A DNA stretch of 64,000 nt from Paenibacillus brevis (lineage in GTDB: Bacteria > Bacillota > Bacilli > Paenibacillales > Paenibacillaceae): contig NZ_JAHLQJ010000003.1 in assembly GCF_018919145.1 (NCBI RefSeq), forward strand, positions 124,001-188,000, in the 5' to 3' direction. The position numbers and the translations under genes were made by a program. Position 1 is the first letter of the stretch. Every line of letters begins with the position of its first letter. This document shows, in pieces, positions 33,194 to 43,100 of this stretch. The notes under the pieces were generated by a model, which ran no database searches, had not been told where the DNA came from, and was given only the letters and a program-made list of their open reading frames with translations.

Positions 33194-33721
33194 ATGACGG
33201 ATAACAAGCAGTATAAGGGCGTGTCAGGTAACTATACGAAGAATGGAACTCCGGATGGATTCACATCCATCACGCCGTTTATCGTAGCGGACAATCCTTC
33301 GAAAGCCATCGAATTCTATCAAACCGTGTTCAATGCAAGAGTGAAGGATATCACCGAATTTAAAGATGAGAACGGCGGCACGTTCATTGCTCATGCGGAA
33401 TTGGACTTTGGTAACGGCTTGTTGCAGCTGGGAGCCGCAAATCCGGACTATAAATTGTCCTTGCCGCCGGATGATGACCATGCGTGCTATTCTCTAGGCA
33501 TTTACGTTGCCGATGTGGATCAGGTATTTGAACATGCAGTTGCACAGGGCGCAAAGGTCAGGGAGCCGATTGCCAACTTTGTGTCAGGCGACCGATACGG
33601 GAGCATTTTAGATCCTTGCGGCGTAAGATGGTCCATTATGACCCGGGTGGAGGATTTATCGGAGGAAGAGAGCGCCCGCAGAATCAGAGAATGGGCGGAG
33701 GCAGGTGATAGACAGGGATAA
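33194..33721 (+). CDS. VOC (glyoxalase/PhnB-like) family protein
   Basis: A 175-residue cytoplasmic protein of the vicinal-oxygen-chelate fold. 'TPFIVADNPSKAIEFYQTVFNA' (landmark: PSKAIEFYQTVF) and 'VREPIANFVSGDRYGSILDPCGVRW' (landmark: GDRYGSILDPCG) match the PhnB-like branch, with two beta-alpha-beta-beta-beta units making a metal or ligand pocket. AAGGAGGA precedes the ATG. It stands alone after a terminator. The catalytic role, if any, is unknown; family members include antibiotic-binding and glyoxalase proteins. Confidence 0.85.
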   Translation: MTDNKQYKGVSGNYTKNGTPDGFTSITPFIVADNPSKAIEFYQTVFNARVKDITEFKDENGGTFIAHAELDFGNGLLQLGAANPDYKLSLPPDDDHACYSLGIYVADVDQVFEHAVAQGAKVREPIANFVSGDRYGSILDPCGVRWSIMTRVEDLSEEESARRIREWAEAGDRQG

Positions 33722-33814
33722 AGGATATGCTGGAGCACATCTTGCTATCAAAATTGAATAATCGGCTAAAATATGGTATTCCTAGATAAATAGATGATTT
33801 CGGGGGACCAGACG

Positions 33815-34810
33815 ATGAAGGTCAGTATCTTTGATGTAGCCCAAAAATCGGGCCTATCCGTAGTTACCGTTTCAAGAGTGCTGAATAATTCCTCCTCTGT
33901 CCGGCAAAAGAACAAGGAGAAGGTGCTGCAGGCGATGAAGGAGCTCGATTATCACCCGAATGCTGCGGCAAGAAGTTTGGCAAGAGGCAAGACGGGGATC
34001 ATTGGACTGACCCTCACGACGCTGGATGATTCCTTCTTTGATGCTGTCGTGAACGAGATGAATGAAAGGCTGATGGAGTGCGGCTATTATTTGGCCCTTT
34101 CGGTTTCCAGAAGTTATGCTGACAGAGTCCACCGTCCATTGTTCGCAGAGGATCGGGTGGATGGGGTTATCCTGCTGTCCCTGTCCCCGGCGGATGAGGA
34201 AGCGTATATTCATGATTTGATGAAAAAGAATATTCCGTTCGTCATGATCGACAATTCGAATCATAATCACGCTGTGAATTCCATAATCGTCGATAATTTC
34301 AAGGGAGGCTACGAGGCAACCAGGCATCTGATCGGGCTTGGGCATACGGAGATTGCTCATATTGCTGGCCCTGAGCATTTTTTAAGCAGCCGTGAGCGGG
34401 AACGAGGCTACCTGGCGGCGCTTGCCGATTCGGGCTTGGAGCCGCATCGGGTAGAGCGGGGAGCCTTCGAGATTCCCTCGGGATACCAGATTGCCATGAA
34501 GTGGATCAAGGAAGGGAGGCTCCCTTCAGCCATCTTCGCTGCGGATGATTATATCGCTATCGGAGTGATGGATGCTTGCTTGAACGAAGGGATCTCCATC
34601 CCTGGCGGCGTGTCCATCGTCGGGTTCGACGATCAGGTGCTGGCGTCGGAGTTCCGCCCGATGCTGACAACCATTCGGCAGCCGGCAGATAAAATCGGGA
34701 AGGTGGGAGTTGATTTGCTGCTTGCGGCAATTAAAGATCCAGACAAGGAGCAGGTAACGATACAGGTCGATCCGGAGCTGGTTATTCGTGAATCAACCGC
34801 ACCTAGATAA
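33815..34810 (+). CDS. LacI-family transcriptional regulator
   Basis: A 331-residue repressor. The N-terminal helix-turn-helix with hinge (SIFDVAQKSGLSVVTVSRVL ... HPNAAARSLARG) is followed by a sugar-binding core ending 'TTIRQPADKIGKVGVDLLL'. GGGGGACC selects the ATG at 33815 rather than 33794. Two LacI-type palindromes with the AAGCGCTT core lie just downstream, in front of the GH8 gene (34907-34920 and 35064-35077). The regulator therefore probably controls that glycanase in response to an oligosaccharide. Confidence 0.9.
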   Translation: MKVSIFDVAQKSGLSVVTVSRVLNNSSSVRQKNKEKVLQAMKELDYHPNAAARSLARGKTGIIGLTLTTLDDSFFDAVVNEMNERLMECGYYLALSVSRSYADRVHRPLFAEDRVDGVILLSLSPADEEAYIHDLMKKNIPFVMIDNSNHNHAVNSIIVDNFKGGYEATRHLIGLGHTEIAHIAGPEHFLSSRERERGYLAALADSGLEPHRVERGAFEIPSGYQIAMKWIKEGRLPSAIFAADDYIAIGVMDACLNEGISIPGGVSIVGFDDQVLASEFRPMLTTIRQPADKIGKVGVDLLLAAIKDPDKEQVTIQVDPELVIRESTAPR

Positions 34811-34833
34811 TCATAGGCGGTAACAGGGTTTGC

Positions 34834-34858
34834 TGTTTGACAGCAGGTTCTTTTTTTC
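34834..34858 (+). terminator. Probable terminator after the LacI gene
   Basis: TGCTGT and ACAGCA form a short stem extended by G-U pairs, with a TTG loop, followed by seven T residues. Confidence 0.55.
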
Positions 34859-34906
34859 GGACATCCGGTCTTAATAAAGATAAATGATACGTCAGACCTA
34901 ATTATG

Positions 34907-34920
34907 TTAAAGCGCTTTAA
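34907..34920 (+). promoter_or_regulatory. LacI/cre-type operator 1
   Basis: TTAAAGCGCTTTAA is a perfect 14-bp palindrome. It ends 6 bp before the -35 box (TTGACA, 34927-34932) of the GH8 promoter. Confidence 0.75.
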
Positions 34921-34926
34921 TTTTCG

Positions 34927-34956
34927 TTGACAGAACCTTCAATGAGCTACTACAAT
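34927..34956 (+). promoter_or_regulatory. Promoter of the GH8 gene
   Basis: TTGACA (34927-34932) and TACAAT (34951-34956) with 18-bp spacing. It is flanked by two related palindromic operators and gives a leader of about 155 nt. Confidence 0.65.
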
Positions 34957-35063
34957 TATAGTGATTACAGGAAATTATTGGTTGAAGACATCCAGAGTTC
35001 TTTCATATAGCAGGCAGTATTTCTATTTAGGAAGGAGAAGGGAGGTAGTTTTCAGCCTAAAAG

Positions 35064-35077
35064 TTAAAGCGCTTAAA
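35064..35077 (+). promoter_or_regulatory. LacI/cre-type operator 2
   Basis: TTAAAGCGCTTAAA repeats the AAGCGCTT core of operator 1, inside the leader 42 bp before the GH8 start. Spaced about 157 bp from operator 1, the pair would suit repression by DNA looping or road-blocking. The rest of 34811-35115 shows nothing else. Confidence 0.65.
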
Positions 35078-35118
35078 CATTTAGGATAAAGACCAATAAT
35101 CCAATATGAGAGGCAGTG

Positions 35119-36486
35119 ATGATCATTATGGGATTCCGTCATGGTAAGAGACGTCATTTTGGAGTAACAGTGGTCGTGCTTGTGGCATTGTTGGCTGGAT
35201 TATTTCCTGGAACGGCAGGCATCGGTTCCGCGGCCTCAATCACAAGCACAGAGCTACGCCCCTTTCCGCAGCACGTGACATATACGGCAGGTACGATTAA
35301 GCCGAATCATGTCACGCAGACGCAAATGGACGCTGAGGTCAAGCTACTCTATAACGAATATAAGAAGAAGTATATCAAACAAAATCCGTATAACAGCAAT
35401 CAATACTATGTGTGGTATAACGATGGGGGCTGGAACGGAGATGCGATCACCGTGTCCGAAGCCCATGGCTATGGCATGATGATTACCGCCTTGATGGGCG
35501 GACATGATTCACAAGCGAAGACTTTGTTTGACGGGATGTATCGTTATTTCCGGGCTCATCCGAGCTCACAGAGCCCGGACCTGATGGCTTGGCAGCAGGC
35601 CAACCGCAACGGCAGTATCGTAGATATTAATGGAACGAACTCAGCCATTGACGGTGACATGGATATCGCGTACTCGCTGCTGCTAGCCGACAAGCAATGG
35701 GGAAGCAATGGAACTATTAACTACCGTGCAGAAGCCATTAAAGTGATCAATGCAATTCTGAATAGCGAGGTTCACCCGGTTCATTATCATTTGCAGTTGG
35801 GTGACTGGGTGCAAATCTCGGGGACTAATCCGGATTACCGCAACGCGACACGTCCATCGGACTTCATGCTGCAGCATCTGAAGGAATTCTATCAGGCTAC
35901 GGGCGATGCACGCTGGCTGCTCGTGATAAATACGACTTACAATATCATCGAAGACGTATATGCCAGCTACAGCCCTTCAACCGGCCTGCTTCCGGATTTC
36001 GTATATCGCGACACGAACGGGAAATACAAGCCTGTCTCGCAATTTACCTGGAACACCCCGGACGGGTACTTTCTGGAATCGGAATTTGACGGAGATTATA
36101 ATTATAATTCTTGCCGGACACCATGGCGAATCGGGACGGATTACTTGGTCACCGGCAACAACAGAGCGCAGCAGCAATTAACGGCACTGAATCAATTCAT
36201 CACTGCCAAGCATGACGAACCGTGGGAGGTCTGGTCGGGGTATTCACTGGATGGACAGACTAAGCTTAGTCCATGGGATGGCGGCATGGACTTTACCGCT
36301 CCATTGATGGTTAGCGCGATGATCTCAAGCAATAATCAGCAATGGCTTAACGACCTGTGGGATTATCATACGAATGCCTCCAACCCAACGGCCTTGGAAT
36401 GGAATTATTACTACGGCAACTCGATCCGTCTGCTCAGTATGATCGTCGCTTCCGGCAACTGGTGGACGCCGACGGGGGCTAACTAG
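35119..36486 (+). CDS. Secreted GH8 glycanase (chitosanase / endo-beta-glucanase type)
   Basis: A 455-residue exported enzyme. A signal peptide (about 1-39, ending near GIGSAAS) is followed by an alpha6/alpha6 barrel. The catalytic acid Glu sits in 'VSEAHGYGM' (about residue 114), and 'DGDMDIAYSLLLADKQWG' (about 182-198) carries the conserved aspartates of GH8. 'TIKPNHVTQTQ' near the N-terminus resembles Paenibacillus bifunctional chitosanase-glucanase enzymes, so chitosan or mixed-linkage glucan is the likely substrate. Starts at 35116 (GTG), 35119 and 35128 are close; GAGAGG at 35108-35113 suits 35119 best. It lacks a dockerin or binding module. Likely controlled by the upstream LacI protein. 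Confidence 0.88.
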   Translation: MIIMGFRHGKRRHFGVTVVVLVALLAGLFPGTAGIGSAASITSTELRPFPQHVTYTAGTIKPNHVTQTQMDAEVKLLYNEYKKKYIKQNPYNSNQYYVWYNDGGWNGDAITVSEAHGYGMMITALMGGHDSQAKTLFDGMYRYFRAHPSSQSPDLMAWQQANRNGSIVDINGTNSAIDGDMDIAYSLLLADKQWGSNGTINYRAEAIKVINAILNSEVHPVHYHLQLGDWVQISGTNPDYRNATRPSDFMLQHLKEFYQATGDARWLLVINTTYNIIEDVYASYSPSTGLLPDFVYRDTNGKYKPVSQFTWNTPDGYFLESEFDGDYNYNSCRTPWRIGTDYLVTGNNRAQQQLTALNQFITAKHDEPWEVWSGYSLDGQTKLSPWDGGMDFTAPLMVSAMISSNNQQWLNDLWDYHTNASNPTALEWNYYYGNSIRLLSMIVASGNWWTPTGAN

Positions 36487-36530
36487 AAATCGGCATTTAA
36501 GTTCAATCCTCGGAACGGCGAGGAATCGGG

Positions 36531-36562
36531 GAGAACGTATGAAATCATGCGTTCTCTTTTTT
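36531..36562 (+). terminator. Rho-independent terminator
   Basis: GAGAACG-T-ATGA pairs with TCAT-G-CGTTCTC, followed by six T residues. Ends the GH8 gene. Confidence 0.85.
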
Positions 36563-36775
36563 ATGCTGTGTAATTCATGAGTGTTGGGACCGGGATGAGG
36601 ATGGACCCATGTACGTTAGCTCCCGCTGCGTAAGCTTGCCTTGATCAAGTTTTTGAATATAGAGCCGTAAAATTAAGCGTACTCTTCAGCATTTGGCTGC
36701 AGGGTGCGTTTTTTAACTCTTTCCTATTAAAAATGTAAAAAATAGAAGGTATAACCTTTAATTTGCAAAGTGTAA

Positions 36776-36789
36776 TGTATGCGCTTACC
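36776..36789 (+). promoter_or_regulatory. Possible cre site before the xylanase gene
   Basis: TGTATGCGCTTACC resembles the cre consensus, but the second half ends CC instead of CA. It lies within a longer inverted repeat, ATAGAAGGTA ... TACCTTCTAT, and just upstream of TATAAT (36793-36798). The rest of 36563-36775 shows no gene or clear signal. Confidence 0.4.
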
Positions 36790-36824
36790 TTCTATAATTT
36801 TCTAATAAAGGAGGTGATAGTAAG

Positions 36825-36851
36825 ATGAGGTGCGGATATGCTCCGGGATAA
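36825..36851 (+). CDS. Eight-codon leader ORF before the xylanase gene
   Basis: AAAGGAGGTGAT (36807-36818) is a complete match to the 16S anti-Shine-Dalgarno sequence, followed after six bases by ATG and the peptide MRCGYAPG, then TAA. It ends 86 bp before the xylanase start. Such a strong initiation signal on so short a frame suggests a leader peptide or a truncated gene start. No homologue can be recognised at this length. Confidence 0.4.
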   Translation: MRCGYAPG

Positions 36852-36937
36852 GGACAATGCCGGAAAAGAAGGCAACCGTAGTTTCGCGCAGGTGAATCAT
36901 TTGTAATCCAATAAAACGATTTGAGGAGGTAGTTTTC

Positions 36938-37573
36938 ATGTTCGGGTTCAATAAGAAACTTTTGACCTTATGCCTTGCAGCTTCGATGAGTTTTGGCTTG
37001 TTTGGAGCAACCTCAAATGCAGCGACGGACTACTGGCAAAACTGGACCGACGGCGGCGGAACCGTCAATGCGGTCAATGGATCAGGCGGGAATTACAGTG
37101 TCACATGGAGTAACAGCGGAAATTTTGTTGTAGGCAAAGGTTGGGGCACGGGATCGCCGAATCGGACGATCAACTATAATGCCGGCGTCTGGGCGCCTTC
37201 CGGGAACGGATATCTGACGCTCTACGGATGGACAAGAAATTCACTCATCGAATACTACGTTGTTGACAGCTGGGGCACGTATCGGCCTACCGGAACGCAT
37301 AAGGGCACCGTGACCAGTGACGGCGGCACCTATGACATCTATACTACGATGCGGTACAATGCTCCTTCCATCGACGGGACCCAGACCTTCCAGCAATTTT
37401 GGAGTGTCCGTCAGTCGAAGCGGGCAACGGGCAGCAATGTAGCTATCACTTTCAGCAACCATGTCAACGCTTGGAAGAGTAAAGGCATGAACCTGGGCAG
37501 CAGCTGGTCTTACCAGGTGTTGGCGACAGAAGGATATCAAAGCAGCGGGAGTTCCAACGTAACGGTGTGGTAA
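36938..37573 (+). CDS. xynA: Secreted GH11 endo-1,4-beta-xylanase
   Basis: A 211-residue xylanase nearly collinear with Bacillus subtilis XynA. Signal peptide about 1-28 (TSNAA); mature protein starts near '[12 protein letters not shown]'. The beta-jelly-roll keeps the nucleophile Glu105 in '[13 protein letters not shown]' and acid/base Glu198 in '[13 protein letters not shown]', plus the thumb 'RYNAPSIDG'. It cuts internal bonds of xylan outside the cell. TGAGGAGG precedes the ATG. No binding module or dockerin. A cre-like site and a leader ORF upstream hint at regulated expression. Confidence 0.96.
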   Translation: MFGFNKKLLTLCLAASMSFGLFGATSNAATDYWQNWTDGGGTVNAVNGSGGNYSVTWSNSGNFVVGKGWGTGSPNRTINYNAGVWAPSGNGYLTLYGWTRNSLIEYYVVDSWGTYRPTGTHKGTVTSDGGTYDIYTTMRYNAPSIDGTQTFQQFWSVRQSKRATGSNVAITFSNHVNAWKSKGMNLGSSWSYQVLATEGYQSSGSSNVTVW

Positions 37574-37697
37574 ACGATTGATCCTTGAATACAGAGGCCG
37601 TTCGGTCTCCATTGCCGGCGGCCTTAATGCTTTCAGCCAAAGCTTCTGCATAACTGCTGGAATATAGTAATTCTATTTTCCCGAAGGAGACCTATCC

Positions 37698-38540
37698 ATG
37701 AGAAAGCTGATCATTTTCCTGCTAATAGAATTAATGATTGTTGTCAGTGCTTGCTCGCAGGGAGGGGCCGAGAAGGATGACGGCTTGGTATTCATCAAGG
37801 GAGGTGCTTTCCTGAACACAAGGTCCAACTACCATGGAGGAGACGCAGTTCTATCAGGCTTCTATATCGGAAAATATGAGGTGACTCAAAAAGAGTGGGT
37901 AGAGATTATGGGAACCAATCCCTCCCAATTTATTGGCGGCAATTTGCCGGTTGAAGGAGTGAGTTGGTACGATGTGGTAGAGTACTGCAATAAAAGGAGC
38001 CTGCTGGAGGGCTTGGAGCCCCATTATAATATAGACAAGAATACAAAAGATCCTAATAACAAGAACGAGCACGATTCTGTAAAGTGGACAGTCACGGTAA
38101 ATGAAGGAGCTAACGGTTACCGTTTGCCGACAGAAGCGGAATGGGAATATGCCGCAAGCGGCGGCCAACTGAGCAAGAGCTACAAGTACAGCGGCAGCAA
38201 TCAACCGGATGAAGTGGCCTGGTATTGGAGAAACGTTGGGGAAGAATATTTATCCGGAGACTGGAACTGGCCTGCGATCGAAAATAACCGGAGTCAGACC
38301 CAACCAGTCGGGGGCAAGAAGCCCAATGAATTGGGGCTCTACGATATGTCTGGCAATGTGAGAGAGTGGTGCTGGGATTGGTATATAGACGATTCGGACG
38401 ATCTTGGCGGTTCTTTTCGGGTAGTCAGGGGCGGCGGCTGGATTGGCGAAGTTGGCAGCAGCGAGCTGTCTTACCGGGGTAAATTCGACGCAAACGGATT
38501 TGGGCCGGATCAAGGCTTCCGTGTGAGTCGTAATGAATAG
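37698..38540 (+). CDS. Lipoprotein with formylglycine-generating-enzyme (SUMF1) fold
   Basis: A 280-residue lipoprotein (lipobox VSAC, Cys about residue 19). The rest is an FGE-sulfatase fold: 'FYIGKYEVTQKEWVEIMGTNP', 'GYRLPTEAEWEYAA', 'GLYDMSGNVREWCWDWY' and 'RVVRGGGWI'. It ends 'GFRVSRNE', so the two C-terminal active-site cysteines of true formylglycine-generating enzymes are not present at the expected place. It is therefore probably not a sulfatase activator, but a surface protein that uses the fold for binding. GAAGGAGA precedes the ATG. Confidence 0.85.
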   Translation: MRKLIIFLLIELMIVVSACSQGGAEKDDGLVFIKGGAFLNTRSNYHGGDAVLSGFYIGKYEVTQKEWVEIMGTNPSQFIGGNLPVEGVSWYDVVEYCNKRSLLEGLEPHYNIDKNTKDPNNKNEHDSVKWTVTVNEGANGYRLPTEAEWEYAASGGQLSKSYKYSGSNQPDEVAWYWRNVGEEYLSGDWNWPAIENNRSQTQPVGGKKPNELGLYDMSGNVREWCWDWYIDDSDDLGGSFRVVRGGGWIGEVGSSELSYRGKFDANGFGPDQGFRVSRNE

Positions 38541-38573
38541 AGGGAGGAGAGGGAAAGAGCAATCTGGCCCTCC

Positions 38574-38625
38574 AAAAATGAGGTTGCCCCAGTCCGATCA
38601 GGACATTTGGGACAGCCTCATTTTT
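38574..38625 (+). terminator. Bidirectional terminator
   Basis: AAAAATGAGG and CCTCATTTTT form a perfect outer stem, with an inner GTCC/GGAC stem. A-run on one side and T-run on the other serve both the FGE-fold gene (+) and the TetR gene (-) that converge here. Confidence 0.85.
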
Positions 38626-38666
38626 GTATGGTTGCCCAGTCCGGGCTTCACGCTAAATAGACAGAT

Positions 38667-39233
38667 TCAGTCTAGAACGTACTGGAAGGCCATAGCATAT
38701 AGAATCTCTGCCATTTCTCTTGCGGATTTATTATGACCGTACTTTAGCCAATGCTGTATAAGTCCGACGCTTCCGTTCACAATGAATATAAAGTAGGATT
38801 CTTTCGTATCCATCGTTCCATCGGGCTCCGCATATGGATTAATGCCGGAATGTTGGTAAATAAGTGTGAACAACTGCTTCTGGAATTCCAAGTCGCCTTG
38901 TTCACTCATTAATACTTGAAGGTAATTACTGTTCTGAACAAAGTAATGAAAGATCTCCTCCAGAAGCTGCAAGGCTTCCTGCTTGTTTGTTTTGTGCTTA
39001 AATCCAGAAATCATTTCCTTCGCCCAGGATAGAGTGTCGTCCTCGATCTTGCGAAGCAAATCATATTGATCTGAATAATGCGCATAGAAGGTAGTCCGGT
39101 TAATGTCTGCCCGTTCACATAATTCCTTTATCGTAATTTTATTGATCGGTTTCTCTCTCATCAGCTCAATAAGACTGTCTTGAAGCACCATCCGGGTATA
39201 CCGCCTTTTGCGGTCAAGCTTCACTTCATTCAT
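38667..39233 (-). CDS. TetR-family repressor, divergent from ABC exporter
   Basis: A 188-residue regulator with a TetR helix-turn-helix (ITIKELCERADINRTTFYAHY) and a C-terminal domain of the TetR_C_8 type common in Firmicutes. GAAGGAGGAT lies upstream of the ATG at 39233. It is transcribed away from the ABC/FtsX genes; the intergenic region carries an AAAACAAC-AC-GTTGTCTT near-palindrome (39340-39357). By position it should repress the exporter and perhaps itself. Confidence 0.87.
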   Translation of the reverse strand: MNEVKLDRKRRYTRMVLQDSLIELMREKPINKITIKELCERADINRTTFYAHYSDQYDLLRKIEDDTLSWAKEMISGFKHKTNKQEALQLLEEIFHYFVQNSNYLQVLMSEQGDLEFQKQLFTLIYQHSGINPYAEPDGTMDTKESYFIFIVNGSVGLIQHWLKYGHNKSAREMAEILYAMAFQYVLD

Positions 39234-39339
39234 GTCTTGGTTATCCTCCTTCCAATAAAATCATACACGATGTTTTTAATCCAACATATTTATAGGAAGT
39301 GTCGTAAAATTAACGTTTTGAAGTCAACTGATGGTTGTA

Positions 39340-39357
39340 AAAACAACACGTTGTCTT
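39340..39357 (+). promoter_or_regulatory. Probable TetR operator between divergent genes
   Basis: AAAACAAC-AC-GTTGTCTT is an 18-bp inverted repeat with one mismatch pair. It lies 74 bp before the ABC ATPase start and is the best palindrome in this 197-bp divergent region. Confidence 0.5.
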
Positions 39358-39430
39358 TAAGCTATTATATTAACAGATAAAAGTCAATGGGTTGCGTGTT
39401 GAATCAACCTTTGCAAAAGGAGAGAATCAA

Positions 39431-40132
39431 GTGGCATATATCGAATTCAACAAGGTCATCAAGGAATACGCCTCAGAGGGCGTTGCAATTCGGGCATTGG
39501 ATGATGCGAACTTTTCGATTGAAAAAGGCGAGCTTGCCGTCATATTGGGGGCTTCCGGAGCCGGTAAAACGACGGCGCTGAATATCCTGGGAGGCATGGA
39601 TACGGCGTCGACCGGCGATGTGATTGTGGATGGCGAAGTCATTTCGAAGTATAACCAGAAACAACTGGTAGGCTATCGCCGTACGGATATCGGTTTTGTA
39701 TTCCAGTTTTACAATCTGGTTCCGAACCTGACGGCATTGGAAAATGTTGAGCTGGCGGCCCAGATTTGCGAGAACTCCCTGAGTGCTTCGGACACGCTGG
39801 ATAAGGTAGGACTTGCCGACCGCAAGAACAACTTCCCCGCTCAATTGTCCGGAGGGGAGCAGCAACGGGTATCGATCGCCCGGGCATTGGCCAAAAATCC
39901 CAAGCTACTGCTATGCGATGAGCCTACTGGAGCCCTGGATTACAATACAGGCAAGCAGATCCTGCAGCTTCTTCAGGATACATGCCGCCGGGAGAAGATT
40001 ACGGTGCTCCTGATTACGCATAATTCTGCAATCGCACCGATGGCAGACAAGGTTATCCATTTTAAGAGCGGCAAGGTGGTCAAGACTGTTCACAATGAGC
40101 AGCCGGTACCGATTGCGCAGATTGAGTGGTAA
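39431..40132 (+). CDS. ABC exporter ATPase (MacB/LolD-like)
   Basis: A 233-residue ATPase paired with an FtsX-type permease. Walker [10 protein letters not shown] (about residues 40-48), signature LSGGEQQR (about 139-146), Walker B LLLCDEP and the H-loop in 'LITHNSAI' are intact. The GTG at 39431 (MAYIEFNKV) is chosen because AAAGGAG precedes it by eight bases; the longer GTG-started frame from 39392 is not supported. ATP hydrolysis would drive the permease mechanically (mechanotransmission) rather than by classic transport. The permease starts 3 bp later. Confidence 0.9.
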   Translation: MAYIEFNKVIKEYASEGVAIRALDDANFSIEKGELAVILGASGAGKTTALNILGGMDTASTGDVIVDGEVISKYNQKQLVGYRRTDIGFVFQFYNLVPNLTALENVELAAQICENSLSASDTLDKVGLADRKNNFPAQLSGGEQQRVSIARALAKNPKLLLCDEPTGALDYNTGKQILQLLQDTCRREKITVLLITHNSAIAPMADKVIHFKSGKVVKTVHNEQPVPIAQIEW

Positions 40133-40135
40133 GCG

Positions 40136-43100
40136 ATGAACAAGGCCTATCAAAAAGACATCCTGCGTTCGATCAAGAAAGGCTGGAAGCGATTCTTATC
40201 TATAACGTTCATCACAGCGCTCGGCGTGGCCATGCTGACCGGTCTATACGCCGCTTGTCTCGATATGTATTATTCGGCAGATAAATTTTATGATAAGCAG
40301 CAGTTATTCGATATCCGGGTGATGTCCACCCTTGGATTAACAGATGAAGACCTGAATGCACTTACTCAAATTGACGGAATTGAGCAGGCAGAAGGCGGAT
40401 ATAGCGAGACGATTTACACCGATGTCGAAGGTATCCGCAAGAGCACTGAAGTCAAGATGCTTAGTCCGAAGGGCTTGAATGCGCCTCATTTGCTGGAGGG
40501 AGCCTTACCGAGTCAAGCCGGTGAAATTGCCGTGACGAAGAAGTATTTAGAAGAAAGCGGCAAGTCAATCGGTGATACCCTGATACTGAAGGAAGATACG
40601 GAGGAAGGCGAAGATAAGAAGATCGAGTCTCCGGCAGCGGCGGATCAAAAGGATGCATCTACAGATGAAGGCGGTACGCTGGATCAAGATTTGGAGCTCG
40701 ACGTGGAGACGGATCTGGAGGATGAGGAAGCTTCCAGTCTGGTGAGATCAAGCTTTAAGATCACAGGTGTTGTCCTGGACCCGATGGATATTCAGGGAAG
40801 CGGAGCAGGTAATATTTTCCGGGCCAATACTTCTACGGACTTTATCTTTTTTGTAACTGCCGATGATGTGGACCATAAGATTTATACGGTTGCGTATCTG
40901 GTGTTGGCGGGAACGAAAGAAATGGACACTTACTCCGAAGAATACGATCAAGTTGTGCAGGCCGCTATCGGCCAGATTGAAAGCCGAATCAAGTCACAGC
41001 GGGAGCAGGCACGATATGAATCGGTACAGGAAGAAGCGCGCTCAAAAATAGAAGATGCCGAAATAACCATGGACGAGAAGTTTACGGAGGCAGATCAGAA
41101 GTTTGCTGATGCATGGGACGAAATCTCATCCGCCAGAGAGGAATTGGCCGATGGCGAGGACAAGCTTGTCCGTGAAGAGAAGAATGCAGCACAGCAAATT
41201 GCGGATGCTCGTGCCACCATTAATAGCTCGAAGAAGAAGCTGGCTGAGGCGGAGAAGCAATTGGCCGAAGGTGAAGCTCAGCTTGCCAAGGGAGAAAGTG
41301 AGCTGAATGCCAATGCCCAGAAGCTGAAGGAAGGCAGAGAGCAACTGGTCAAGGAGCGCGAACAGGCGGAAGCGAAGCTTGCTGCGGCTGAGCAACAGTT
41401 GAAGCAGGCGCAGGAGCAATTGGATGCAGGGCGCGCACAGCTCGAGCCCCAGGTTGCTTCGCTGAAGGCTGCCTTTGGCGACTATTGGCCGGAGGAGCAA
41501 TGGGACGCTTTGGTGAATGCGGCTGCTGCTTTGGCTGCGAACGGTGCAAATGATCAGGCGATCGCAACAGGCACCGGGAAAGAGAGCACAGCGCTCGCTG
41601 CTGCCCTGCCTGCACAAGGCGATGCTGCTGTTCAGGCCGCACTCGGCATGGGCAAGATCATCGGCGGCCAGCAGGCACTTGATCAGCAGAAGAGTGCCTT
41701 TGCGGAGCAGCGGGAACTCGGTGAACAACAGCTCGCAGCAGCGGAGGCAGAACTGAAGGCCGGGGAGAAAGAGATTGATACAGCCCGCCAAACCATCGAG
41801 TTGAAAAAGGCCGAGATGAAAGCCGGAAAGGCCGAACTTGCCAAAGGAAAGACAGAACTCGCCGAAGGTGAAGCCAAGCTGGATGCTGAGGAAGCGGAGG
41901 CGAAGGATAAAATTGCCGATGCCCGCCAGGAAATCGCAGAAGGCAAGGAAGAGCTTGCCGAGGGTGAGGCGGAGCTAAAGGAACAAGAGCAGGAGTATGC
42001 GGACAAAAAGGAAGAAGCCGAGCAGAAGCTGGCTGACGCCTACAAGGAACTGGATAATCTGGATATGACTCAGTGGTATGTTCAGGACCGCACGTCGATT
42101 GACAGCTTTTCCAGTTTGAGCAGCGATCTGTCCTCTATTGAAGCGGTCGGAAAGGTATTTCCGGTTATTTTCCTGCTGGTTGCCATTCTTATGAGTCTTA
42201 CGACGATGACCCGGATGGTGGAGGAGGAACGCGGACTGATCGGCACGTATAAAGCCATGGGCTTTGGAAATGCGGCGATCTATCGCAAGTATATTCTTTT
42301 TGCGCTGTTGGCCTGCCTTTTGGGTGGTGTCCTGGGCGATCTGTTTGGCTTTGTGTTTATGCCGAAGTTCGTAGCTGTTATCTTGCGGGATCTGTATACT
42401 CTGCCATCCTATGAGTTGCAGTTCGATCTGGTCTATGGCCTGGGAGGCGTGCTGCTGTTCATCGTCGGAATTGTCGGTGCTACTGTGCTGGCTTGCCGCA
42501 GTGAACTGGTTAAAATGCCTGCGACGCTTATGCGTCCCAAGGCGCCGCGGGCAGGCTCGCGCGTCTTTCTGGAGCGAATTCCAGCCGTCTGGAACCGGCT
42601 TAAATTTTTGAACAAGGTAACGGTCCGGAATTTATTCCGCTACAAGAAACGCCTGTTTATGACGATTGGCGGGATTATGGGCTGTACCGCTCTGATTCTC
42701 TGCGGGTTTGCCATTAAGGATTCGATCGCTGATTTGGCGCCGAAGCAGTATGAGCAGATCAACCGTTATGATTTGATGGCCGTATTCGAAGATGATGCGA
42801 ACGATGCGATTGTCGGGGAGATGGCTGCAGATAGCCGGGTTAAGGACACGGTGAACCTCCGGATTGAGAGTGTCAAGGCAATCAATAAGAACGAACAGGG
42901 CGAAAAAGTGCAGTTAATGGTTCTTTCTGAGCCTACTGCCCTCAGAGATTATATTCGTATTGAAAATCTGGCCGGCAAGCAGATTGATCCGGATGATGAA
43001 GGGATTATGATTACCCGCAGTGCAGCACGGATCCTGGGACTTTCATCGGGAGACGCCCTTTATTTGCAGGATATGAATCTGATGCAGCGTGAAGTCGTGG

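Noticed and set aside
41126-41791. 221-codon open frame on the minus strand
   Set aside because: It mirrors the coiled-coil segment of the FtsX-type permease; its Leu-rich composition follows from the repetitive opposite strand.
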